A stretch of DNA of 64,000 bases from an uncultured Pelagibacteraceae bacterium (GTDB lineage: Bacteria; Pseudomonadota; Alphaproteobacteria; Pelagibacterales; Pelagibacteraceae). This document shows positions 19,557 through 29,724 of the stretch, in pieces (positions within the stretch are counted from its first letter, which is position 1; each line of letters opens with the position of its first letter). The translations under genes were made by a program, and so were the position numbers. Where the stretch lies: assembly GCA_902573465.1 (NCBI GenBank), contig CACGJX010000004.1, forward strand, positions 1 to 64,000. The letters run 5' to 3'. The notes beneath the pieces were generated by a model. The model did not search any database. It was not told the origin of the DNA and worked only from the letters and a program-made list of their open reading frames with translations.

Positions 19557-20324
19557 TTATAAGCTCTTTAGATTATATTTAGCTAATAACTTGGCGAAGA
19601 AGCCTGATGATTTTTTGTCTTTAATCCATTTATTAACATAATCATTCCACTTAGTATCACCCTTTGGTACCATCATTGCTAAAAATGCTGGATTTTTTCC
19701 ACCATCTGGAACGATTGCTAACTGAGGATATTTAATGACCAATTTATTTGCCTCTGTTGAACTTGTAATATTACCATCAGCTCTACCTGCCAAGACTTCT
19801 TGGAAGTCTCTTGCTGGTGCTTCAATTGAGTTTAATTTTGATTTTGGGAAAAATTCTTTTGCCTTTTCCTCTTGAGAAGTACCAAGAGTAGTTGCGATTG
19901 TTACATTTGAATTATTAAGCGAGTCCCAAGTTGGAAATTTTTTTAAGTTCTTTTTGAGAACAAGTGGCACTGTAGCATATTTGTAATAGGTATCGGTAAA
20001 ACCAGCTACTTCAGCTCTCTTTGGCGTTTTTGTAACACTAGTTGAGATATCATATCTTGCAGATGTTATTCCTGAAACAATAGTTTTCCATTCTGCAGGT
20101 ACAAACTCAATTTTTACACCCATATCTTTAGCTAATTGATTCATTACATCGATATCGAAACCTTTATATTTGTTGGTTGCAGGATCTTTGACTGTCATAG
20201 GATCCCAATCTCCAGTGGTACCAACTTTAAGTACTCCAGAAGACAAAATTTTATCTAGATTAGATTCTGCATTTAGTGAGAAGGGTAAAAGAGCAAATAA
20301 TGCTACTAAAAATAATTTTTTCAT
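19557..20324 (-). CDS. ABC transporter substrate-binding protein, amino acid type (family 3)
   Basis: Periplasmic receptor for an ABC importer. The 255-residue protein has a signal peptide ([20 protein letters not shown]) and then the family-3 pattern: [25 protein letters not shown], and [16 protein letters not shown]. The conserved arginine of amino-acid receptors (KRAE) is present. The C-terminal part resembles cyclohexadienyl-dehydratase-like and arginine/lysine receptors, so the ligand cannot be named. It lies between soxG and the permease on the same strand. Confidence 0.92.
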   Translation of the reverse strand: MKKLFLVALFALLPFSLNAESNLDKILSSGVLKVGTTGDWDPMTVKDPATNKYKGFDIDVMNQLAKDMGVKIEFVPAEWKTIVSGITSARYDISTSVTKTPKRAEVAGFTDTYYKYATVPLVLKKNLKKFPTWDSLNNSNVTIATTLGTSQEEKAKEFFPKSKLNSIEAPARDFQEVLAGRADGNITSSTEANKLVIKYPQLAIVPDGGKNPAFLAMMVPKGDTKWNDYVNKWIKDKKSSGFFAKLLAKYNLKSL

Positions 20325-20359
20325 ATTTTTTATTTAACTTATTTGAGATCTAAATGTGA

Positions 20360-20923
20360 CTATAATCTTGACGCACTATCATTCATCCATGCGAATAAAT
20401 GCTCAGAAAATGAGCGTCTTACAAACAAATTCACTTCATTTTTATTTTGATTATGAATGATTACATCTATTTTTGTGAGAATTGTTTGGGTCACTGAGCC
20501 AATTTTACCTTTAAAATCATTAAAATTAAAAGGAGAGCCTGTTTGAAACAAATCATATATCTTATCCCCTTTGAGATTAATCCTCACGAATTGATCTGTG
20601 ACATCCACCACAGCTCCTAAATTTAATTTAGATATGTTTTTATTCAAAAGTGTTTCAGTTTCATAAGAATTTGTATTTTCTTTAACAACGCCATTTGAAA
20701 AAATCATCCATTCATCAGGACTCAACCATAGAGCAGTCAATTTTTCACTTTGAGTGGAAGTATTTGCTTTTGTAGGCAAAACCATATTTAAAGATTTACC
20801 AACAGCTGATAAAAATTCTCTTTTTTTACCTCTTACTATCAATTTCATAACAGGTTTAACCTCGTTCATTTGTAGACCTTGATATGATTTTTCCTCTTTA
20901 ATTGTATGATTATAATTTAGCAT
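20360..20923 (-). CDS. soxG: Sarcosine oxidase gamma subunit
   Basis: Smallest catalytic-core subunit of heterotetrameric sarcosine oxidase, which converts sarcosine to glycine and 5,10-methylene-tetrahydrofolate. The 187-residue protein shows the SoxG features SLNMVLPTKAN, LWLSPDEWMIF, VDVTDQFVRINLKG and a C-terminal VFVRRSFSEHL-like segment (here LFVRRSFSEHLFAW). ATG at 20923 overlaps the soxA stop by 14 bases. It is last in the soxBDAG order and is followed 36 bases later by the ABC binding protein gene. Confidence 0.93.
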   Translation of the reverse strand: MLNYNHTIKEEKSYQGLQMNEVKPVMKLIVRGKKREFLSAVGKSLNMVLPTKANTSTQSEKLTALWLSPDEWMIFSNGVVKENTNSYETETLLNKNISKLNLGAVVDVTDQFVRINLKGDKIYDLFQTGSPFNFNDFKGKIGSVTQTILTKIDVIIHNQNKNEVNLFVRRSFSEHLFAWMNDSASRL

Positions 20924-23921
20924 TTAATCTTTCACCTTCTTTATCTAAAAAAACTGGATCAGCTACAGTTACATTAATATTCTTATTTTCCATTGGTATG
21001 ATCAATTTTTGCCCCAACATATTTTTTCCACCTTTTACAACTCCTAATGCGATCGACTTTTTTAAATTTGGGCTGTAATAACTTGAGGTTACATGGCCAA
21101 GCATTTCAATAGGTGATTTTTTTATATCAGCAACTATCTGTGCGCCTTCTTCTAAAACTTCCTCAGGATTTTCTGTCAATAAACCAACTAATTGTTTTCT
21201 ATCTTCTCTTATAGTATCAGATCTATATAATGATCTTTTTCCAATAAAATCATATTTCTTTTTGCTTACTATCCAATCCATCTGTAAATCAATTGGTGTT
21301 AGTGTTGCATCAGTGTCTTGACCAACTATTATAAAACCTTTTTCTGCTCTTAATAAGTGCATCGTTTCAGTTCCATAGGGCGTAATATTAAAATCTTTAC
21401 CTGCTTCCATACATTTTTCCCAAACAGATTTACCAAAGTTTGCTTGGATATTAATTTCATAACTATGTTCCCCAGTAAAACTAATTCTCATTATTCGACA
21501 TTTAATGTTGTCTATTTTTGAATTTTTGAATGACATATGTGGAAACTTTTCATCAGAAAGATCTAAATCAGGAACAACTTTTGAAACAATTTTTTTACTA
21601 TTAGGTCCACAAACACTTATTGTGGCAAAATGATCAGTTACAGAAGATAAATAGACATCTAATTCAGGCCATTCTGTCTGAAGATAATCTTCAAGTTTTC
21701 CTAACACGTTAGCTGCACCACCAGTAGTAGTGGTCATGATATAATGATTTTCACCCAATCTAGTTGTAACGCCATCATCATAAACCATTCCATCTTCATT
21801 TAACATTAAACCATAACGACATTTACCTATAGCTAGTTTTGACCAAGCGTTAGTATAAACACGATTTAAAAATTCTGAGGCATCAGTACCTTGAATATCA
21901 ATCTTTCCTAATGTTGATGCGTCTAGAATACCCGCTGAGTCTCTGGCAGCTTTACTCTCTCTTTGTACTGCTTGATGCATATTTTCATTATCCTTTGGAT
22001 AGTACCAAGCTCTTTTCCATTGACCAACGTTTTCAAATTCAGCGTTGTTGGCAACATGCCAATCATGTATTGGAGTACGTCTAAATATATCAAAAAATTC
22101 TCCTACATTTCTTCCAACAATAGTTCCAAAAGTGAGAGGTGTATAAGGAGGTCTAAAAGTTGTAGTTCCGTGTTCACCCATTTTAGTTCCCGCTGTTTCT
22201 GAGATAATTCCTAAAGCATGCATATTACCGAGTTTACCTTGATCAGTTCCCATACCTGTAGTGGTGTATCTTTTTACATGTTCTATAGATCTAAAACCTT
22301 CTCTTAGAGCTAATTTAATATCTTTTGCAGTTGCATCGTTTTGATAATCAACAAAAGATTTAGTTTTCCCTATGGATTTATCAGATGGTAATAACCAAAT
22401 ATTTCTCTTTGATTGATTTAAACCAGAGATTGTTTCAACAGTTTTGTATTCAGAATTGTCAATATCAAGAAACTTTTTAATAGAAGACAAGGTATTCTTT
22501 ATTATCTCCTCTAAACCAAAGTCTCCATTACAAGATCCAATACTTATTTGATCTGAGGGATAAACATTAGGTATAAATACTTGATCTTCTTCTCTAAATT
22601 TTAATTTACCTCCTGATTGTGTAAACAAGTGTACTGCTGGGGTCCAACCACCAGATACACCTAAACAATCACAATTCAACTTTGTTTTGTCACCAATGAC
22701 TGTTTGACCATCTTTTGAAAGTTTCATGATGGATATTTTATTAATTCTTCTATATCCGTAAGTATCAACGACAGTATAACCTTTATAAATTTTAATATTA
22801 TTTTTCTCAACTTCGTATGAAATTTTAGAGTCAATTTGTTCTCTATTATCAATTATTGCATTAATTTTAATTCCTCTTTGAATTAAACTCATGGCTGTTT
22901 CATATGCCGTATCGTTATTGGTAAAAAGAATATTATTTTCACCACATGCCACACCATACAAATCAATATATCTTTTAATTGCTGAAGATAACATTATCCC
23001 TGGACGATCATTATTATCAAATATTAAAGGTCTTTCTATAGAGCCAGTTGCTGTGATTACTTTTTTAGCTCTAATTTTTAATAATCTTTGTCTTACTTTA
23101 TTTTCTCTTTGATTAATCGGCAAATGATCAGTGAGATTTTCACGAGCCAATAAAAAGTTGTATCCATGGAATGCTGCAACGCTAGTTCTTGTTTTTATTT
23201 CTAAATTTTCTAATTTAGATATTTCGTTGATTTCTTTTTCTAACCATGAACTTGTTATTTGATTATTAATTTTTGAAAATTCTGAGTTATCATAAATAGA
23301 AGATCCCCCCAAATAAGATTTTTCATCAACTAAAAGAGTCTTAAAACCATTTTTAGCTGCCATTTTAGCTGCCATTATTCCTGATATACCTGCTCCAATA
23401 ACCAAAACATCACAATGAATATATTTATGTTCATATATGTCTGGATCAGCTACTTTAGGTGATTTACCTAAACCCGCAGATTTTCTAATAAAGTATTCAT
23501 ACTTTTCCCAGAAACTTGCAGGCCACATAAAAGTTTTATAATAAAAACCTGCAGGTAAGATAGGGGATAATAGATTATTAATTCCACCAATATCAAAATT
23601 AACGCTAGGCCAACAATTTTGACTAGATGCAACTAAACCTTCATAGATTTCGACCTCTGTAGCTCTTACATTTGGTTCAGTTCTTGAGGAATTATCATGC
23701 AATTGAATAATTGCATTAGGTTCTTCAGAACCTGATGTCATAATTCCTCGAGGTCTATGATATTTGAAACTTCGTCCAACAAGATGAATTCCATTAGCCA
23801 ACAAAGCTGATGCTAGAGTATCACCTTTAAAACCGAAATATGTTTTGTTATTAAATTTAAAAGAAACTCGATAAGTCTCATCGATAAATTTACTTGTTTT
23901 AAATCTTAAATTATTAGACAT
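20910..23921 (-). CDS. soxA: Sarcosine oxidase alpha subunit
   Basis: Large subunit that binds NAD+ and folate. The 1003-residue protein starts with a Fer2_4-like domain (FKGDTLASALLANG and KYHRPRGI) lacking iron-sulfur cysteines. A Rossmann domain follows (VIGAGISGIMAAKMA at about 175), and from about 615 an aminomethyltransferase (GCV_T-like) folate domain begins, with DASTLGKIDIQG. Architecture and length match SoxA. It starts one base after soxD ends. Known in SAR11 for glycine betaine-derived sarcosine oxidation, supplying glycine, which these bacteria often need. Confidence 0.96.
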   Translation of the reverse strand: MSNNLRFKTSKFIDETYRVSFKFNNKTYFGFKGDTLASALLANGIHLVGRSFKYHRPRGIMTSGSEEPNAIIQLHDNSSRTEPNVRATEVEIYEGLVASSQNCWPSVNFDIGGINNLLSPILPAGFYYKTFMWPASFWEKYEYFIRKSAGLGKSPKVADPDIYEHKYIHCDVLVIGAGISGIMAAKMAAKNGFKTLLVDEKSYLGGSSIYDNSEFSKINNQITSSWLEKEINEISKLENLEIKTRTSVAAFHGYNFLLARENLTDHLPINQRENKVRQRLLKIRAKKVITATGSIERPLIFDNNDRPGIMLSSAIKRYIDLYGVACGENNILFTNNDTAYETAMSLIQRGIKINAIIDNREQIDSKISYEVEKNNIKIYKGYTVVDTYGYRRINKISIMKLSKDGQTVIGDKTKLNCDCLGVSGGWTPAVHLFTQSGGKLKFREEDQVFIPNVYPSDQISIGSCNGDFGLEEIIKNTLSSIKKFLDIDNSEYKTVETISGLNQSKRNIWLLPSDKSIGKTKSFVDYQNDATAKDIKLALREGFRSIEHVKRYTTTGMGTDQGKLGNMHALGIISETAGTKMGEHGTTTFRPPYTPLTFGTIVGRNVGEFFDIFRRTPIHDWHVANNAEFENVGQWKRAWYYPKDNENMHQAVQRESKAARDSAGILDASTLGKIDIQGTDASEFLNRVYTNAWSKLAIGKCRYGLMLNEDGMVYDDGVTTRLGENHYIMTTTTGGAANVLGKLEDYLQTEWPELDVYLSSVTDHFATISVCGPNSKKIVSKVVPDLDLSDEKFPHMSFKNSKIDNIKCRIMRISFTGEHSYEINIQANFGKSVWEKCMEAGKDFNITPYGTETMHLLRAEKGFIIVGQDTDATLTPIDLQMDWIVSKKKYDFIGKRSLYRSDTIREDRKQLVGLLTENPEEVLEEGAQIVADIKKSPIEMLGHVTSSYYSPNLKKSIALGVVKGGKNMLGQKLIIPMENKNINVTVADPVFLDKEGERLNAKL

Positions 23922-23922
23922 T

Positions 23923-24198
23923 CTATTTTACTGGTGGCTTTTCACCCATTTTGTAAACAGCTTTTATTTGGTCGTTTGATGTATCTCTAACCATATTGAA
24001 CCATTTTCTACAACCATGAACATGGTTCCATCTTTCAAATTGAACTCCTTTTATGTTTTTTCTCATGAACAAATATTCTGCCCATTCATCATCACTTAGT
24101 TCTGTAGGTTGTTTTGGCCTTACAATATGTGCTTCACCACCAGCTTTAAATTCGCTTTGTTCTCTCTCACCGCAAAAAGGACAATTAATTAAAAACAT
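23923..24198 (-). CDS. soxD: Sarcosine oxidase delta subunit
   Basis: Zinc-binding 91-residue subunit of heterotetrameric sarcosine oxidase. CPFCGERE at 6-13 supplies two cysteines, and HVHGCRKWFN near 60-69 supplies the histidine and third cysteine of the site. The first base of its ATG overlaps the soxB stop, so soxB, soxD and soxA are translationally linked. Length and motifs are typical. Confidence 0.95.
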   Translation of the reverse strand: MFLINCPFCGEREQSEFKAGGEAHIVRPKQPTELSDDEWAEYLFMRKNIKGVQFERWNHVHGCRKWFNMVRDTSNDQIKAVYKMGEKPPVK

Positions 24199-25451
24199 TA
24201 GTGTGCAACAGCGGCTGCACCATGTTCATCAACTAGATCACCACTTACAAATCTATTTATATTAAACGCAGCATTTAATTTATGAGGTTCGTCATTTGCA
24301 ATGGTGTGAGCAAATAAATCCCCTGAGCCAGGTGTAGCTTTAAAACCTCCAGTTCCCCAACCACAATTAAAGTATAAACCCTTAATTGAAGTTTTACTTA
24401 TGATTGGACTTGCATCAGGACATATATCAACTATTCCACCCCACTGACGAAGCATTCTTATTCTACTAAATATTGGATATAGTTCTAAAATTGCATTTAA
24501 AGTTCCTTCCACAATATCATGACTTCCTTTTTGAGAGTAAGATACATAATCATCAGTTCCTGCCCCAATAACTAATTCTCCCTTATCAGATTGGCTGACA
24601 TATGCATGAACAGCGTTAGACATTACAACTGTATCTATTATTGGTTTTACTGGTTCAGACACTAAAGCTTGAAGTGGTTTACTTTCCAAAGGTAATTTCA
24701 ATCCAGCCATATTCGCTATTACACTGGAGTGACCAGCTGCTACTACTCCAATTTTTTTTGTTTTGATAAATCCTTTAGTCGTTTCAATTCCTTCAACTGT
24801 ATCACCATTTCTTTTTATACCTTTTACTTCACAATTTTGAATTATATCAACACCCATTTCATCAGCACCTCTTGCGTATCCCCAAGCAACAGCATCATGC
24901 CTAGCTGTACCGGCTCTTCTTTGAAGAGTTCCACCTAAAACTGGATAACGAATATCTTGCGAGGTATTTATGATTGGACAAAATTTTTTAACTTCTTCAG
25001 TATTTAAATAAACTGCATCAATACCATTCAATCTATTAGCGTGAGTTCTTCTTTTTAAATCTCTAACATCTTGCAAATTATGTGCAAGATTCATAACTCC
25101 TCTTTGACTAAACATAACATTATAATTCAATTCTTGAGATAAACCTTCCCAAATTTTAAGAGCATGGTCATATAAACCCGCACTTGCATCCCATAAATAA
25201 TTAGATCTTATTATTGTAGTATTTCGACCAGTATTTCCTCCTCCTATCCAACCTTTTTCCACAACAGCAATATTCTTCATGTTATGTTTTTTTGCTAGAT
25301 AATAGGCAGTTGCAAGACCATGTCCTCCACCACCAACAATTACTGCATCATATTCTTTTTTAGGCTCAGGATCTTTCCAAGCTTTCTCCCAATTTTCATG
25401 ATAAGAAAAAGCGTTTTTAATAAGTGAAAATATTGAATACTTATTTTTCAT
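24198..25451 (-). CDS. soxB: Sarcosine oxidase beta subunit
   Basis: Flavoprotein subunit that carries FAD and covalent FMN and oxidises sarcosine. The 417-residue protein has the FAD-binding motif [18 protein letters not shown] at about 38-55, the [13 protein letters not shown] segment near 85 and the C-terminal [17 protein letters not shown]. First gene of soxBDAG. A perfect 11-bp inverted repeat lies just upstream of the start and may be an operator. Length is normal. Confidence 0.96.
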   Translation of the reverse strand: MKNKYSIFSLIKNAFSYHENWEKAWKDPEPKKEYDAVIVGGGGHGLATAYYLAKKHNMKNIAVVEKGWIGGGNTGRNTTIIRSNYLWDASAGLYDHALKIWEGLSQELNYNVMFSQRGVMNLAHNLQDVRDLKRRTHANRLNGIDAVYLNTEEVKKFCPIINTSQDIRYPVLGGTLQRRAGTARHDAVAWGYARGADEMGVDIIQNCEVKGIKRNGDTVEGIETTKGFIKTKKIGVVAAGHSSVIANMAGLKLPLESKPLQALVSEPVKPIIDTVVMSNAVHAYVSQSDKGELVIGAGTDDYVSYSQKGSHDIVEGTLNAILELYPIFSRIRMLRQWGGIVDICPDASPIISKTSIKGLYFNCGWGTGGFKATPGSGDLFAHTIANDEPHKLNAAFNINRFVSGDLVDEHGAAAVAH

Positions 25452-25454
25452 AAT

Positions 25455-25492
25455 TATTGAATAATTACTTTATAAATATTGATTATTCAATA
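25455..25492. repeat. Inverted repeat upstream of soxB (candidate operator)
   Basis: TATTGAATAAT is followed after 16 bases by its exact reverse complement ATTATTCAATA, placing an 11-bp perfect dyad between the soxB start and tRNA-Ser. Its location in the only promoter-sized gap ahead of the sox operon suggests a regulator site or a 5' leader hairpin. High AT content makes chance dyads easier, so the call is tentative. Confidence 0.4.
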
Positions 25493-25515
25493 CAATCAGA
25501 AGTGACAAATTTATT

Positions 25516-25607
25516 GGAAGAGTGGGTGAGAGGCTGAAACCAGTCGTTTGCTAAATGACCGTGCGAGGAAACTTGTACCGAGGGTTCGAATCCCTCCTCT
25601 TCCGCCA
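25516..25607 (+). tRNA. tRNA-Ser (anticodon GCU)
   Basis: The 92-base gene folds into a class II cloverleaf. The acceptor stem is GGAAGAG with CTCTTCC, discriminator G and encoded CCA. The anticodon arm GTCGT-TTGCTAA-ATGAC gives anticodon GCT, which reads AGC/AGT serine codons. A long variable arm and the T arm with GGTTCGAATCC follow. It stands divergent from soxB and only 3 bases from the stop of the convergent lytic transglycosylase gene. Confidence 0.96.
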
Positions 25608-25610
25608 TTT

Positions 25611-27830
25611 TTAGTATAAAGGATCATCCTTAAAGAAATTTATCATTGTAACTGGCTTTTGAGCTAAAATATAACGATAGACGTTGTAGTTCTCCAGTAC
25701 TCTTTGCACATAATTTCTTGTTTCTTTAAATTTGATTAATTCAATCCAGTTTACATAATCAATTTGGTTCTTTTGTGGATTTTTATTTATTTTTTTCCAA
25801 TATCTGACTCTTTTAGGTCCGGCATTATAGGCCGCTATTGCAAAGGGATAAGCACCATCATATTCTAAAATTAGTCCAGCTATATAGTGAGAACCTAAAT
25901 TGATATTATATTCTGCATCTCTTGTTAATCTAGATTTTGAATAAGGAAGTTTTGCTTGTTTAGCAACTACTTTTGCCGTGTAAGGCATGAGCTGCATTAA
26001 TCCTTTTGCTCCTGCGTGACTGTTAGCACTTAAATCAAATTCACTTTCTTGTCTTATTATTGACAGTATAAATGCAGTATCAGGAATTTTTCTTCCATTT
26101 ATATAATTTGGAGTACTTATAATTGGATAATTATATTTGTTATGAAATCTTTTTTCATATGATGCAATTTTTGCTATTTGAATAGCAAAATCAAATCTAT
26201 CAATGCTTGTTGCTAATTCTGCTGCTAAAACTTCACTACCATTATTTATATCATCATTAGCCAAATGTCTTAAAATATGTTTTGTATATTTATCTTCGTT
26301 CAGCTCATCAAGAAGATAAACTGTTTTGACTAATTCTTTTTTAAAAAAGTAGTCTCTATATTCTTTTGATACTTCAATATCTCTAGATAGTTCAAAAGGC
26401 TGATTGGGATTTAACTCCATAAATGCTAACTGACCATAATATGTAGTTAGAAAATTAGATGCTTTACCAAACCATTCATTAGCTAATTCATTTTTACCAA
26501 GTTTCTGATAAGTTTTAGCTAACCAATAGGCTCCTCTCGAAGTACTTATCGGGTAACCAACATTATTATAAAAATTTTCAAAATGATCCTTAGCTAACAA
26601 AGGATCATCTAAGAAACTTAATGCTATCCATCCACTCATCCATTCCGCGGCCGCATATTCGGGTCCATCAGTCAAAGCATGATTACTTGCAATTTTATAA
26701 GCTAAAGCATATTTCTTTTTATAAATTAATGATCTTGAAATGATTTCTCTTTCAAACCACCACTTATCTGGTCTGACTAAATAATCTTTGGTATTTTTAA
26801 TTTTTAATAAAATTTCAACAGAACTATCAACCCTTCCTCTTTTTCTTCTCCATTTTAATCTGTCGTAATTTAAACCCGCATCGTTTTTAAATTTTGCTGG
26901 AACTTTAGAAATAGCATTATCTACACCATACGATTTACTCATTAACAATTGACGTGCTGTATAAAGCAACTCATAATCTTTAGGTAAATATCTTAATAAT
27001 CTTTTTAAATCCCAGTATTTATTATTCCAAGCCAAGTAATCTGCTCTTTTAATATAATCATCCGCATTGAGATATTTTTTGAATTTTTTTCTATAGAATC
27101 TTAATTCAGATTTGCTTAATTCGGCAGTAATCCATCCTTCTTTAATATATGAAATGCCTTTTTGTGTATTACCATTGAGAATTATACTTTCTCCAAGTAT
27201 CATTTTTCCAAAACCACTTAAAGGTTCATCAACACCGAACCAATCGATAATTTTTTTGGGTGAAATAGTGTCTGTAGAAAGTTTATGCTCTGCTAAATAT
27301 TTTACTCTTCCCAATCGTGGATAATCCTCATTTTTGTCTATAAAAGTTTTATAATCGTAATATGATGCTTTATTTCCTTTAGTTAGTAGATGTCTCCATT
27401 GTATGAAATTATAGACTGATTTATCTCTTGCTTTTTTTGCTGTTTTCAATGCGGCAGGCCATTTTGCTTGTTTCATTTCTGAAATAGCCTTTTTCGCAAT
27501 TTCGAAATCTTTCTTGTTATAATATTTGGATTTTTTCGCTGTATCAGTTTTTTTAGTTCCAGCTATTAAAGGTTTCTTTTTTGGTAGAATAATACCTAAG
27601 TCTTTTTCAGCTTTTAACTTTATTTCACCTTCAGGCTTTTTTTTAATTTCCTCTACTATTTTTTTGGGAATTGGTTTTGGCAGAGGCTTCATTACATCAA
27701 TTAATAACTTCTGGTCCTTTTCTGCTTTAGTTTGGATCGGTTTCTTTAAAGGTATTATTTCAGTAGAAAACAAAATAGTAATAGTAGAGAAGAAAAATAA
27801 ATTGATAAAAAATATGAATTTTTTTAGCAT
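25611..27830 (-). CDS. slt: Soluble lytic murein transglycosylase (Slt family)
   Basis: Periplasmic enzyme that cleaves peptidoglycan between MurNAc and GlcNAc. The 739-residue protein has a signal peptide, a low-complexity proline/lysine-rich segment (about 25-90), a long alpha-helical superhelix with TPR-like repeats, and a C-terminal SLT domain. Catalytic Glu is in IRQESEFD (about 605), followed by AGAKGLMQLMPYTA and AIAAYNAGPKRV. The architecture matches Slt70. It is divergent from dapA with about 43 bases between starts. Confidence 0.93.
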   Translation of the reverse strand: MLKKFIFFINLFFFSTITILFSTEIIPLKKPIQTKAEKDQKLLIDVMKPLPKPIPKKIVEEIKKKPEGEIKLKAEKDLGIILPKKKPLIAGTKKTDTAKKSKYYNKKDFEIAKKAISEMKQAKWPAALKTAKKARDKSVYNFIQWRHLLTKGNKASYYDYKTFIDKNEDYPRLGRVKYLAEHKLSTDTISPKKIIDWFGVDEPLSGFGKMILGESIILNGNTQKGISYIKEGWITAELSKSELRFYRKKFKKYLNADDYIKRADYLAWNNKYWDLKRLLRYLPKDYELLYTARQLLMSKSYGVDNAISKVPAKFKNDAGLNYDRLKWRRKRGRVDSSVEILLKIKNTKDYLVRPDKWWFEREIISRSLIYKKKYALAYKIASNHALTDGPEYAAAEWMSGWIALSFLDDPLLAKDHFENFYNNVGYPISTSRGAYWLAKTYQKLGKNELANEWFGKASNFLTTYYGQLAFMELNPNQPFELSRDIEVSKEYRDYFFKKELVKTVYLLDELNEDKYTKHILRHLANDDINNGSEVLAAELATSIDRFDFAIQIAKIASYEKRFHNKYNYPIISTPNYINGRKIPDTAFILSIIRQESEFDLSANSHAGAKGLMQLMPYTAKVVAKQAKLPYSKSRLTRDAEYNINLGSHYIAGLILEYDGAYPFAIAAYNAGPKRVRYWKKINKNPQKNQIDYVNWIELIKFKETRNYVQRVLENYNVYRYILAQKPVTMINFFKDDPLY

Positions 27831-27873
27831 AATCTTTTAGTATATGAATTCACAAACTATGTTATAAGTATTT

Positions 27874-28755
27874 ATGTTCAAAGGATCAAATGTTGCTTTA
27901 GTCACTCCGTTTAAAAATGATAAACTTGATGATGAAACTTACATTAAGTTAATCCATTTTCATATTGAAAATGGGACAAATGGTTTGGTTCCAGCTGGAA
28001 CAACTGGTGAGTCTCCAACTTTAAGCCATAATGAGCATGAAAGGGTAATTGATTTATGTGTTAAAGAGAGTAATGGAAAATTACCTGTATTTGCTGGTAC
28101 TGGGTCAAACTCTACTGAGGAGGCTATTTCATTGACTACTCATGCTGAAAAAATGGGAGCAGATGGAGCTTTAATTGTAACTCCTTATTATAATAAGCCT
28201 ACCCAAGAGGGACTTTATCAACATTATAAAGCAATAAATGATAAATGTGGAATTCCAATTCTTATTTATAACATTCCTGGAAGATCAGTGATTGATATGT
28301 CAGTTGAAACGATGGCAAGATTATTTGAATTAAAAAATATTATTGGTGTTAAGGATGCAACAGGAGATTTAACAAGAGTAGATAAAACATTAAAAAAATT
28401 AGGTAAAGATTTTATACAATTAACAGGAAATGATGATAACGCTTTAGAGTTTAATAGAAAAGGTGGAGTAGGTGCTATAAGTGTAACAGCTAACATTGCC
28501 CCAAAACTTTGCTCTGATTTCCAAAGATTTTCAAAGTCTAACAATGATAATGAAATTAAAGAGTCTGAGAGATTAAATGAAATATTGCAGCCTGTTCACC
28601 ATGCTATGTTTGTTGAAAGCAATCCTAGCCCAGTAAAGTACGCTGCAAAATTATTAAATTTATGTGATGACGAAGTAAGATTACCATTAGTAAAAGTAAC
28701 AGATACTACCAAAGAAATTGTTAAAAAGGCTCTTCATACAGCTAAATTAATTTAA
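27874..28755 (+). CDS. dapA: 4-hydroxy-tetrahydrodipicolinate synthase
   Basis: First committed step of lysine and diaminopimelate synthesis, joining pyruvate and aspartate semialdehyde. The 293-residue protein has [14 protein letters not shown], the catalytic tyrosine in IYNIPGRS, and the Schiff-base lysine in GVKDATGDL near 161. Standard length. Its stop overlaps the smpB start (TAATG), so it leads a rightward run through recO. Confidence 0.97.
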   Translation: MFKGSNVALVTPFKNDKLDDETYIKLIHFHIENGTNGLVPAGTTGESPTLSHNEHERVIDLCVKESNGKLPVFAGTGSNSTEEAISLTTHAEKMGADGALIVTPYYNKPTQEGLYQHYKAINDKCGIPILIYNIPGRSVIDMSVETMARLFELKNIIGVKDATGDLTRVDKTLKKLGKDFIQLTGNDDNALEFNRKGGVGAISVTANIAPKLCSDFQRFSKSNNDNEIKESERLNEILQPVHHAMFVESNPSPVKYAAKLLNLCDDEVRLPLVKVTDTTKEIVKKALHTAKLI

Positions 28756-29225
28756 TGAACAAAAAAACCAATTCTGGTTTAAAAATAATATGTTTGAATA
28801 GAAAGGCTACTTTTAATTATTTTTTTGAAGATTTATTAGAGGCTGGGATTGTCCTTAAAGGCTCTGAGATTAAATCAATAAGAGAAGGAAAAGTAAATAT
28901 TGCTGATTCATATGCTGTTGAAAAAGATGGTGAGTTGATTTTAATTAATTCTCATATAGCATCTTATAAACAAGCTAGTTATTCTAACCACAATCCAACA
29001 GATGAAAGAAAGTTACTTCTAAATAAACGGGAAATAAATAAATTAATAGGAAAGATTCAAAGAGATGGTCTTACCATTGTTCCTACTAAAATGTATTTTA
29101 AAAAAGGAAAAGCAAAAATTGAACTTGCTGTAGCAAAAGGAAAAAAACTGCATGATAAAAGAGCAAGTAAAAAAGATAGGGATTGGAATCGTGACAAATC
29201 AAGATATTTTAGAAAATCAAGCTAA
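28755..29225 (+). CDS. smpB: SsrA-binding protein SmpB
   Basis: Binds tmRNA and delivers it to stalled ribosomes in trans-translation. The 156-residue protein has [31 protein letters not shown], and the C-terminal basic tail [16 protein letters not shown]. Coupled to dapA upstream. Its last bases overlap folK in another frame. No tmRNA gene was recognised in this window. Confidence 0.96.
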   Translation: MNKKTNSGLKIICLNRKATFNYFFEDLLEAGIVLKGSEIKSIREGKVNIADSYAVEKDGELILINSHIASYKQASYSNHNPTDERKLLLNKREINKLIGKIQRDGLTIVPTKMYFKKGKAKIELAVAKGKKLHDKRASKKDRDWNRDKSRYFRKSS

Positions 29226-29703
29226 TCGTATTTATTTAGGTATTGGCTCAAATTTAGGAAACAGAAGATATAAAATCGAACAAGCTAAGTATGAATTATC
29301 GTTAAGAAATATTAGACTTGTCAAATCATCAAATTTTTATGAGAGTTTATCATGGCCAGATGAAAGTAAACCTAAATACTTAAACATAGTATTGGAAGTT
29401 ATTTCTGATTTAAAACCTTTAGAACTACTTAAAGCATCCAAAGACATTGAAATCAGTCTTGGTCGCAAAAAAAGGTATAAAAATGCCCCTAGAGAATGTG
29501 ATATAGACATAATTGATTATAAAAGTAAAAAAATTAATCAAAAAATCATTTTACCTCATCCAAGAATGCACAATAGAAATTTTGTCCTTTTTCCATTATT
29601 TGAATTAAATAAAAATTGGAAACACCCAATTTCCAAAGATCACATTAAAAAACTCATAATATCATTACCAAATAGAGACATAAGATCTATTAAACAAATC
29701 TGA
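29191..29703 (+). CDS. folK: Hydroxymethyldihydropterin pyrophosphokinase FolK
   Basis: Transfers pyrophosphate from ATP to 6-hydroxymethyl-dihydropterin in folate synthesis. Motifs are [39 protein letters not shown] with the catalytic arginine/aspartate cluster, and [16 protein letters not shown]. The start is uncertain: the ORF track uses ATG 29152, which overlaps smpB by 74 bases, while GTG 29191 gives 170 residues, closer to the family length. The next gene starts 21 bases downstream. Confidence 0.92.
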   Translation: MTNQDILENQANRIYLGIGSNLGNRRYKIEQAKYELSLRNIRLVKSSNFYESLSWPDESKPKYLNIVLEVISDLKPLELLKASKDIEISLGRKKRYKNAPRECDIDIIDYKSKKINQKIILPHPRMHNRNFVLFPLFELNKNWKHPISKDHIKKLIISLPNRDIRSIKQI

Positions 29704-29724
29704 ATTAATGATATAATAAGGTGT

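Noticed and set aside
24053-24265. Plus-strand ORF across soxD/soxB
   Set aside because: Shadow of two real subunits on the opposite strand; no family features.
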